A DNA stretch of 64,000 nt from CAWELS01 sp964468205 (GTDB taxonomy: Bacteria > Acidobacteriota > Terriglobia > Bryobacterales > Bryobacteraceae): assembly GCA_964468205.1 (NCBI GenBank), contig CAYXVG010000035.1:1-64000 (forward strand), read 5' to 3'. Both the position numbers and the translations under genes were made by a program. The notes below the pieces were generated by a model. The model was not told the DNA's origin and ran no database searches. It saw only the letters and a list, made by a program, of their open reading frames with translations. Position 1 is the first letter of the stretch. Each line of letters begins with the position of its first letter. Shown here piece by piece: positions 24,593 to 31,926 of the stretch.

Positions 24593-26185
24593 ATGTCACG
24601 CCCCGCTCTTCTTCGCACGGCTATTCCGGGTGCACTCGATCCGGGTGGCTTCCTGTACCTTGCACTGGTCCTGACGGTAGTTGCCGCAAACATCGCGCCG
24701 ATTTGGCAACAGCCGTACTTTCCCTCCCAGGATGGACCAAGCCACATTTACAATGCCACGATCATGGCTGACTTGGGCTCCGAGCCTGTTTATCAAGAGT
24801 TCTTCTCGTTACGTCTGACGCCTGCCGGCAACTTGTTGGGTCACGTCCTTCTCGGCGGGTTGCTGCGGTTCTTGGAACCGGCGGTGGCCGAAAAGGCCGC
24901 TGTTACAATCATCCTCCTCCTGCACATCTTTGCCTTCTATTATCTCGGCCGTACCCTAACAGAGAATGGTAGGTACTTCTGCCTGTTTGGCCTGATGATT
25001 GGCTTCAGTTTCTTTTTGTTCATGGGCTTCTGGAACTTCTGCCTAGCGGTGCCGATTGGGTTACTTGGCCTCGGCTACTACCTGCGAAACCGTGACGATT
25101 GGCGGATTGGCAACACGTTGGTCTTGTGTGTCATTGTCTCTCTTACGTATGCCGCCCATATGATGGTTTGCTTCGTCGCCGGAGCGGCTATTGGCGCCTT
25201 TGCCTTGGCCGGATTCGCCGCCGGGAGCGGAACCGGACGCCATTGGAGTCGAAGGCTGTTGGAAGCTGCCAAGCCAGCGCTGGCTTTTGTCCCTGTCGCG
25301 CCGCTGGCCATAGCGTATCTCCATACGGGGCTTCCTTCTGACGGTTCGGGAGAGCATGGTAGCTTGTGGGACCTATACGGCTTCGGTTATCTACAGATGT
25401 ATCTCCACGAAGCCATTGTTCTGAGAAAGCTATTGGCTCTGTTTGTGGCGGGACTGGTTATCCTGGCCATCCTGGGTCGAATCCGTCGGCCGCGAATCCG
25501 GTATGCCGACACTTATCTCGCGCTAGCCACCCTCTTCGCGCTAGCCACGGCGTTTGGACCGAGCCATATTGGCCAGGGGGGAACGGTTCGCACCCGTCTT
25601 GGCCTCTTCTTCCTGCTGTTTCTGTTGCTTTGGCTGTCGAGCCAGCAATGGCCGAAACCCGTGCAGTGGGGTATTGTGTTTGCACTGAGCCTTTTGTTGC
25701 TGGCCGGCGCCAGCTTGAGAGCGGATGCTTACCGGAGGTGGAACCAACCGCTGCTGGAAATTGTGAGCGTGCAGGATGAGATCCGGGAAGGGGCGACAGT
25801 GCTCGGTCTGGATCTCGACCGCCTCGAGTATATGCGCCCCAACCTCCATGCGGTGGGGCGGATGACTGCGCGCCGGATTATCAATCTGAGAAACTATGAG
25901 GCGGCCACGGATCATTTTCTCACTCGTTACCAGCCTGCAGTGGATCCCTATCGATATCTCGGAGACCGCGAGGGTCTCGAAGCCACCCCACCCCGATTTG
26001 ACCTTGATCGCTACGAGAACCACTCGGGCCGGCGTGTGGACTATCTGCTCGCCTATTCAACACCGGAAGACGGCGAAGCTTTTCCGGAGCGACGCCTCTA
26101 TTCCAGCGAACTCGAGCGCTATCGCCTGGTAACTGTTTCGAGGCCAACCGGCTTCGCGCGGCTGTACGAAGCGAAGTCCCATTGA
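24593..26185 (+). CDS. Polytopic membrane protein of unknown function, GT-C-like
   Basis: The 530-residue protein has about nine to eleven hydrophobic helices up to residue 375, then a soluble C-terminal domain of about 150 residues. The first extracytoplasmic loop contains PSQDGPSHIYNA, an acidic loop after helix 1 that resembles the arrangement in GT-C glycosyltransferases. This is only a resemblance and no firm family can be named. It starts 11 bases after the RND permease, so co-transcription is plausible, but the functional link is unclear. No Shine-Dalgarno is obvious at the ATG at 24593. Confidence 0.75.
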   Translation: MSRPALLRTAIPGALDPGGFLYLALVLTVVAANIAPIWQQPYFPSQDGPSHIYNATIMADLGSEPVYQEFFSLRLTPAGNLLGHVLLGGLLRFLEPAVAEKAAVTIILLLHIFAFYYLGRTLTENGRYFCLFGLMIGFSFFLFMGFWNFCLAVPIGLLGLGYYLRNRDDWRIGNTLVLCVIVSLTYAAHMMVCFVAGAAIGAFALAGFAAGSGTGRHWSRRLLEAAKPALAFVPVAPLAIAYLHTGLPSDGSGEHGSLWDLYGFGYLQMYLHEAIVLRKLLALFVAGLVILAILGRIRRPRIRYADTYLALATLFALATAFGPSHIGQGGTVRTRLGLFFLLFLLLWLSSQQWPKPVQWGIVFALSLLLLAGASLRADAYRRWNQPLLEIVSVQDEIREGATVLGLDLDRLEYMRPNLHAVGRMTARRIINLRNYEAATDHFLTRYQPAVDPYRYLGDREGLEATPPRFDLDRYENHSGRRVDYLLAYSTPEDGEAFPERRLYSSELERYRLVTVSRPTGFARLYEAKSH

Positions 26186-26300
26186 GCGCTGCACTCTGCA
26201 CCCCGCCGCTCCACTACCGCCTCGGTCCGGGAATCTGAGCGGCCGTTCAACCGAATCTGTAACTCGGTCTTCGTGGTTTACGTGATTAAATAGGGGCGTT

Positions 26301-27662
26301 ATGCTGCACTTCGTTCCCTTCGCGATTGTTCTGCTATTGATGGGCTGCGGACTTGAAGTGCCGTCCAAACCCAATGTCGTTTTTCTACTGACGGACGACC
26401 AGCGCCCGGATACGATCGGGACGCTTGGGAACCCGCGGATAGTAACGCCACACCTTGACGCCGTGGCAGAATCGGGAGCTGTCTTCACGAACGCCTACAA
26501 CCTGGGTTCGAACGTGCCAGCCGTCTGCGCGCCGAGCCGGAACATGATCCTTTCCGGCCGGGCGTATTTTCGATGGGAGGGCCGCTTCGCGCCACCTGAA
26601 CCGGCCAATCTCGCCGATTCAATGAAGTCGTTCGGCTACGAGACCTATCATCACGGCAAGAAGGGAAACACGGCGCAAGAGATCCACAAGCGCTTCGACC
26701 ATACAAAGTACCTTGAGGACAGGCGCGTAAGGAATTCCGGCGAGCCTGGCAAGGAGATCGTCGACAGCGCGATCGAGTTCTTGACTGGACGGAGCGGTGA
26801 ACGCCCATTCTTCATGTATTTAGCCTTTGCTACGCCGCACGACCCCAGGGTTGCGAAACAGCAGCACCTGGATATGTACCCGCCGGAGACTATCCCGCTG
26901 CCGCCGGACTATCTGGCCGTACATCCTTTCGACAACGGCGAGATGCTGGTGCGCGATGAGTTGCTTGAGGATTGGCCCCGCACTGAACAGGCCGTTCGAG
27001 AACATCTTCGCGATTACTATGCTGTTATCACGGCTCTCGATGAGCAGATCGGCCGCTTGATCGCGTTTCTGAAGGAAAACGGCTTGTACGAGAACACCTA
27101 CATCATCTTCAGTTCGGATCAGGGGCTCGCCGTCGGTTCCCACGGCCTGATGGGTAAGCAGAATCTTTACGAGCACTCGGCGAAGGCGCCGCTGATCATC
27201 GCTGGCCCGGATATTCAGCCGAAGCGAGTTGATGCACTGGTATACCTGTTGGATCTTTACCCCACGATTCTGAGCCTGGTGGGCGCGCCCACGGCGGAGG
27301 GGCTTGATGGGGAGACTCTGGCCCCCTTAATTTACGGCCAATCAGACCGGGTTCGCAAGTCGCTCTTTCTCTCTTATAAGGATGTTCAGCGGGCGATTCG
27401 CGACGAGCGATACAAACTGATCGTGTATCCACATAACAACATGAAGCAGTTGTTCGACCTCGAAGTGGATCCCCACGAGCGAAATAACCTGGCCGAAAAC
27501 GAGGATTACGCCAGGAGAGTTGAGGCCATGATGGCCGCAATGGAGGCGTGGCAACAACAACTTGGCGATACAGCGCCACTGATGTCCGCCGAACCGGAAG
27601 ACCCAAAGTTCCGGCCGCCAACGGGTGAGGAACTGGCGAAGCTCCGCGAGAAGTGGAATTAG
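26301..27662 (+). CDS. Sulfatase, predicted lipoprotein
   Basis: The 453-residue protein is a type I sulfatase that would hydrolyse sulfate esters outside the cytoplasm. A short signal ends in a lipobox (LLMGC, cysteine 16), suggesting lipid anchoring. Metal-binding aspartates are in FLLTDDQRPD (D32, D33). The CxPSR motif (VCAPSR, cysteine 76 to arginine 80) marks the residue converted to formylglycine. The later HGLMGKQNLYEHSAKAPLII segment is typical of the family, close to iduronate-2-sulfatase-like enzymes. No formylglycine-generating enzyme is in this window. AGGGGCGTT precedes the ATG. It is the first gene of the glycan block. Confidence 0.93.
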   Translation: MLHFVPFAIVLLLMGCGLEVPSKPNVVFLLTDDQRPDTIGTLGNPRIVTPHLDAVAESGAVFTNAYNLGSNVPAVCAPSRNMILSGRAYFRWEGRFAPPEPANLADSMKSFGYETYHHGKKGNTAQEIHKRFDHTKYLEDRRVRNSGEPGKEIVDSAIEFLTGRSGERPFFMYLAFATPHDPRVAKQQHLDMYPPETIPLPPDYLAVHPFDNGEMLVRDELLEDWPRTEQAVREHLRDYYAVITALDEQIGRLIAFLKENGLYENTYIIFSSDQGLAVGSHGLMGKQNLYEHSAKAPLIIAGPDIQPKRVDALVYLLDLYPTILSLVGAPTAEGLDGETLAPLIYGQSDRVRKSLFLSYKDVQRAIRDERYKLIVYPHNNMKQLFDLEVDPHERNNLAENEDYARRVEAMMAAMEAWQQQLGDTAPLMSAEPEDPKFRPPTGEELAKLREKWN

Positions 27663-27743
27663 CCATGCTCCCGAGGGCGAGCTGAAGTGCGTTTCCGGCA
27701 GGAGCGGTAGGTTCGCTGGGAAGTATCCAAGGAGGCAAACGAA

Positions 27744-29279
27744 ATGAATAAGCCGATAACGCGCCGCCGCTTCCTTGAAGGAAGCTCAGTTTTGGCAGGA
27801 GGGCTCGCAGCAGCGCCTTTTCTGGCGGCTGCCGGCCAACGGCCGAACATTGTCTTGTTGATGGGCGACGACCACGGGTGGGAAGAAACCGGCTATAACG
27901 GACACCCATACCTTAAGACACCGGTGCTCGACGAGATGGCGGAGTCCGGCCTTCGCCTGGATCGCTTTTACTCCGCCGCGCCCGTTTGCTCGCCGACCCG
28001 CAGCAGCGTACTTACCGGCCGCCACCCGAATCGCTGCGGCACGTTCTCGGCAAACTTTTCGATCCGGCCCGAGGAGATCAGCATCGCCCACATTCTTGGC
28101 AAGAACGGGTACGCGTGCGGTCACTTTGGCAAGTGGCACGTCGGTCCGGTGAAGGCAGACTCGCCGACAAACCCTGGCGCGATGGGCTTCGAGGAATGGT
28201 TGTCTCACGACAACTTTTTCGAGATGGATCCCCACCTTTCCCGGAATGGTGGTTCGCCTGAGCAGTTCCAGGGAGAGAGTTCGGAGATCATAGTCAACGA
28301 AGCGACGCGCTTCATCGGCAAGGCGAGGAAGAGCAAGCGGCCGTTTTTCACCGTCGTCTGGTTTGGGTCGCCGCACGAGCCATACAGCGGGTTGGAAAAG
28401 GACTTGGCGCTCTACGGGCACTTGCCGGAAGCGTTCCGATCACGCTACGCACGAATCACGGGCATGGATACAGGACTACCGGCCAAACTGCGCCTGGACA
28501 AGGTGCTGCAGGCGCGATTCGCCGAAATCACGGCGATGGACCGCTCGATCGGGCAATTGCGCGAATACCTTGAGCGCGAGGGCTTGCGGCAGAATACGGT
28601 TCTCTGGTACTGCGGCGACAACGGCGTCCCGGGCGAGGGTCGCATCACCGAGACGCTTCGCGGCAGCAAGGGCGATGTGTACGAAGGCGGCGTGCGCGTT
28701 CCGGGCGTCATCGAATGGCCAGCAGGGATACCGCGGCGTCGGGCGACGGGCGTCAATAGCGTCACGAGCGACATGCTTCCTACGATTTGCGATTTGGCCG
28801 GCGCGCCATTGCCGGAGCGGCCCCTCGACGGTATCAGTCTGAGGCCACTTGTTGAGGGGAAGATGACCGCACGGCCGGAACCAATCTGCTTTTGGAGTTA
28901 TGACATTCGCCACGCAACTGAGGGCGATCCAGAACCGTATATCGATCCCAAGCTTCAGGAAGGTACGACCCCTCTGGTCAAGCAGATGAACGGCCAGTTT
29001 ACACGGAGTTTCCGGAATTTCCGCCACCCGCGAATCAGCGACCGCGATTTCGCAGGTCCGAAGGCGATTCTGGATAACCGGTACAAGTTGGTCGTACAAG
29101 ACCCGCCGGAAACCGTCGACACAGGACCCGAGAGGAAGCTTTTCGACGTACGTAAGGACCCAGCGGAAGCGAATAATCTGAGCCAGATCAATTCGCAGAT
29201 CGCCACGGACCTGGAGAAGCGGCTTCGAGACTGGCAGCGATCCGTGCTGAACAGCCTGTCCGGCGCCGATTACCAATAG
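27744..29279 (+). CDS. Sulfatase, Tat-exported
   Basis: The 511-residue arylsulfatase-family protein has a twin-arginine signal (ITRRRFLEGSSVLAGG) over its first 30 residues. The metal site LLMGDDHGWEETGYNGHP and the activation motif VCSPTRSS (cysteine 82, arginine 86) are intact, and HFGKWHVGP supplies further active-site residues. Tat export implies folding in the cytoplasm, where formylglycine formation would also occur. CAAGGAGGCAAACGA precedes the ATG. It lies 81 bases after the lipoprotein sulfatase and differs strongly from it in sequence, suggesting a different sulfate position as target. Confidence 0.94.
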   Translation: MNKPITRRRFLEGSSVLAGGLAAAPFLAAAGQRPNIVLLMGDDHGWEETGYNGHPYLKTPVLDEMAESGLRLDRFYSAAPVCSPTRSSVLTGRHPNRCGTFSANFSIRPEEISIAHILGKNGYACGHFGKWHVGPVKADSPTNPGAMGFEEWLSHDNFFEMDPHLSRNGGSPEQFQGESSEIIVNEATRFIGKARKSKRPFFTVVWFGSPHEPYSGLEKDLALYGHLPEAFRSRYARITGMDTGLPAKLRLDKVLQARFAEITAMDRSIGQLREYLEREGLRQNTVLWYCGDNGVPGEGRITETLRGSKGDVYEGGVRVPGVIEWPAGIPRRRATGVNSVTSDMLPTICDLAGAPLPERPLDGISLRPLVEGKMTARPEPICFWSYDIRHATEGDPEPYIDPKLQEGTTPLVKQMNGQFTRSFRNFRHPRISDRDFAGPKAILDNRYKLVVQDPPETVDTGPERKLFDVRKDPAEANNLSQINSQIATDLEKRLRDWQRSVLNSLSGADYQ

Positions 29280-29350
29280 CGGTTCGAGGCGGCATGCTCG
29301 GTTGACTCAGGCAGAAGAAATGCGATACCAACGGACACGAGGATAACAAA

Positions 29351-30598
29351 GTGCAACGAAGGACGTTTCTGCATACGAGCGGCACTGCGGCGGTGAGCTT
29401 TCCGTTTGTCGCCAAGTCCACCATTTTGGGGGCGAACGACAGGGCGGAGATCGGTTTCATCGGCGTCGGCCGCCGGGCGAGGTGGCTCCTCCAGCACGAG
29501 GACTTTGGAGTGGCAAGGATCATCGCCGTCGCGGACATCTATCCCGGTTCGATTGCCGAAGCTGTCAAAGTCCACCCCGACGGGGAGAACTGGGCCAAGT
29601 ATGCCGAGTACCGGGAGATGCTCGAGAAGGAGAAGCTCGACGGCGTATTTGTGGAGACGACGACGCACGCCCGCGTGCTGGTTTGTATCCACGCGGTTCA
29701 GGCCGGTGTGGACGTGTACGCGGAGAAGCCGTTGACGCTGACGGTAGAGGAGGGCCGGGTTCTGACGGATTTCGTGCGCCGCCACAAGCGGGTGCTGCAG
29801 ACAGGCACTCAGCAGCGCTCGATGCCGATCAACATCTATGCAAGCAGTCTGGTGCGGAACGGGAAGATCGGCAAGGTGAAGGAGGTGATCGTCTGTAATT
29901 TCCTATCGCCTGAGCGGTGGACGCCGAAGCCGGCCCAACCCGTACCCGAAGGACTCGATTGGGACCAGTGGTGCAACCAGACGGAACTGCGGCCCTATCA
30001 CGAGGACTTGCACCGGAGGTGGGCGCGATGGTGGGCCTACGATGGCGGAGGCCAGTCCTGGGGTGTCACGGGTTGGGGCACGCACTCGCTTGACCAAGTG
30101 CAGACAGCCCTCGGAACCGACCTCACCGGACCGGTGGAGATCTGGCCGGAGGGTAGTGGCCTCACCGCCAAGGTTATGGCGCGATACGCCAACGGAGCCT
30201 TACTGAAGCTGGAGCAGGAGATCATCAAGGATCATCAACAGCTCGGGGCGATTTTCGTTGGCGAAAAGGGCCGGCTGCAAATCGTTCGCGGCGATTTCTT
30301 CCCCGAGGATCCGGATTTGAAGAAAGGCGCGCCCGAGATCACCAAAGAAGGTCCGGGCGAGAACTCGTTCCATATCAAGAATTTTGTCGACTGCATTAAG
30401 TCGCGGAAGGAACCCAACGCAGATGTGGAGATCGCCCACCGGTCTACCACCCTGTGCCACCTCGTTAACATCTGTCGTGAGGTGGGACGCAAATTGCGTT
30501 GGGACCCGAAGAAGGAGCGATTCACTGGCGACGAAGAAGCCAACGCCAAGCTCTCGCGCCCGAGGCGAAAGGGCTACGAACTACCGCGTCTTGGCTAG
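29351..30598 (+). CDS. Gfo/Idh/MocA family oxidoreductase, Tat-exported
   Basis: The 415-residue protein starts at a GTG (29351), with CGAGG upstream, and has a twin-arginine signal (QRRTFLHTSGTAAVS). The nucleotide-binding fold begins at IGFIGVGRRARW, and the family catalytic motif is AEKPLTLT (E125-K126-P127). The C-terminal half has a WWAYDGGGQSWGVTGWGTHSLD stretch typical of bacterial secreted members. Such proteins are sugar dehydrogenases or NAD-dependent glycosidases of the GH109 type; the sequence alone does not decide. Its place between a sulfatase and a fucosidase suggests action on released sugars or on the glycan. Confidence 0.9.
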   Translation: MQRRTFLHTSGTAAVSFPFVAKSTILGANDRAEIGFIGVGRRARWLLQHEDFGVARIIAVADIYPGSIAEAVKVHPDGENWAKYAEYREMLEKEKLDGVFVETTTHARVLVCIHAVQAGVDVYAEKPLTLTVEEGRVLTDFVRRHKRVLQTGTQQRSMPINIYASSLVRNGKIGKVKEVIVCNFLSPERWTPKPAQPVPEGLDWDQWCNQTELRPYHEDLHRRWARWWAYDGGGQSWGVTGWGTHSLDQVQTALGTDLTGPVEIWPEGSGLTAKVMARYANGALLKLEQEIIKDHQQLGAIFVGEKGRLQIVRGDFFPEDPDLKKGAPEITKEGPGENSFHIKNFVDCIKSRKEPNADVEIAHRSTTLCHLVNICREVGRKLRWDPKKERFTGDEEANAKLSRPRRKGYELPRLG

Positions 30599-30606
30599 AG
30601 CGAGCG

Positions 30607-30622
30607 ATCGCGATTTCGCGAT
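30607..30622. repeat. Short perfect palindrome after the oxidoreductase gene
   Basis: ATCGCGA at 30607-30613 pairs with TCGCGAT at 30616-30622 around two bases. It is the only clear structure in the 198-base gap before the fucosidase gene. It might be an operator or weak terminator; no further support is visible. Confidence 0.3.
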
Positions 30623-30796
30623 TACCGCAACGCCTCGGTGCGCTACAGGCGTGAAAACGGCGATTGGCGACGCTGGGCGCCATGCTTGGTCTGTAGATCA
30701 GGCGGGGGCCGAAGCGGAAGAATTACCGTCGATCGCTGGAGCCTGCCGTAACGGCGGCTACGCCTTACCGGTGCGCTTGATAGACTGAGCGGTGGT

Positions 30797-31921
30797 ATGA
30801 CCAATCGGAGACATTTTTTGAAAACGGCTGGTGTGGCTATGGCGGGAGCGAATGTCTTGGCGCGCCCTGCGCAGTCGTCTGAGGCGCTTCCGCCGCCTTC
30901 CGGGGAGGGGCGCACCCGCGAGAAGATGCTGGACTGGTTCGAGGAAGCGAAGTTCGGGCTCTTCATGCACTATGGCTTGTACTCGCTTCTAGAGCACGGC
31001 GAGTGGGTGCAGTTGCGGGAGAAGATTCCGGTGGCCGAGTACGCGCAACTGCAGCAGAAGCTTACAGCGAACTCGTTCGACGTTGATTTCATAACGGACC
31101 TGGCGCTTGAAGCGGGGATGAAGTACGTGAATCTCACCGCGCGGCACCATGACTCCTTCTGTCTATTTGATACGAAACAGACCGACTTCAACAGCATGCG
31201 CGCCCCGGCCGGGAGAGATCTGATCGGGGATTTGACCGCCGCGTGCCAGCGGAAAGGGCTCGGCATTTTCTACTACTACTCCTACGCCGCTGACTGGAAG
31301 CATCCTTACTTCTACTCTCGCGAGGCGGGGCTGCCCATTTGGGGTTCGGCGCGGCCCGACTACACTGAGCCGCAGCCGGAGTACAAGTGGGAAAAAGACG
31401 AGGATTTCCAGAAGTACATCGATTTCGCGCACGCTCAGATCAAGGAGTTGCTCACCCAGTACGGCGAAATCTCCGGGATGTGGCTGGATCCGATCATGGG
31501 CTACTACGCGCGACCGGACTTGTTTCCGATTGACCAGACCTATGCATTGATCCGGAGATTACAGCCCGGCTGCCTGATTTGCTTCAAACAAGGGGCGAAT
31601 GGTGATGAAGACTATGTCGCGCCGGAGCGGACAATGCAAGCCCACCGGAATGGAGGCGAAGTTGGACGCCGGGCCTGGGAGTTGAACAAAGGCAAGCGCG
31701 GCGAAATCTGTGACACACTGCAACCGCGGGTGTGGGGCTATGACAAGCGCAACAATAGCGAGCACCGGGATGCGGACTGGGTGATGCAGGCTCTCGAGGA
31801 AGCCGAAGGTCTCAACGCGAACCTGTTGCTGAATACTGGCCCGCTTGCAGACGGATCGATTCACGATATCGACGTGAAGACCCTCCGGGAGGTCGGGAAG
31901 AGACTGCGGCGGAAAGGATAG
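30797..31921 (+). CDS. Alpha-L-fucosidase, GH29 family, Tat-exported
   Basis: The 374-residue protein would release terminal alpha-L-fucose. A Tat signal (NRRHFLKTAGVAMAGA) covers the first 25 residues. GH29 markers follow: KFGLFMHYGLYS near residue 53, ARHHDSFCLFDTKQTDFNS near 115 and MWLDPIMGYY near 228, where D231 is the likely nucleophile. It is short because it lacks the C-terminal beta-sandwich of larger fucosidases. It sits 198 bases after the oxidoreductase and 5 bases before the PHP-type hydrolase gene. Related GH29 members include enzymes of other specificity, so the substrate is inferred. Confidence 0.9.
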   Translation: MTNRRHFLKTAGVAMAGANVLARPAQSSEALPPPSGEGRTREKMLDWFEEAKFGLFMHYGLYSLLEHGEWVQLREKIPVAEYAQLQQKLTANSFDVDFITDLALEAGMKYVNLTARHHDSFCLFDTKQTDFNSMRAPAGRDLIGDLTAACQRKGLGIFYYYSYAADWKHPYFYSREAGLPIWGSARPDYTEPQPEYKWEKDEDFQKYIDFAHAQIKELLTQYGEISGMWLDPIMGYYARPDLFPIDQTYALIRRLQPGCLICFKQGANGDEDYVAPERTMQAHRNGGEVGRRAWELNKGKRGEICDTLQPRVWGYDKRNNSEHRDADWVMQALEEAEGLNANLLLNTGPLADGSIHDIDVKTLREVGKRLRRKG

Positions 31922-31926
31922 ATGCC

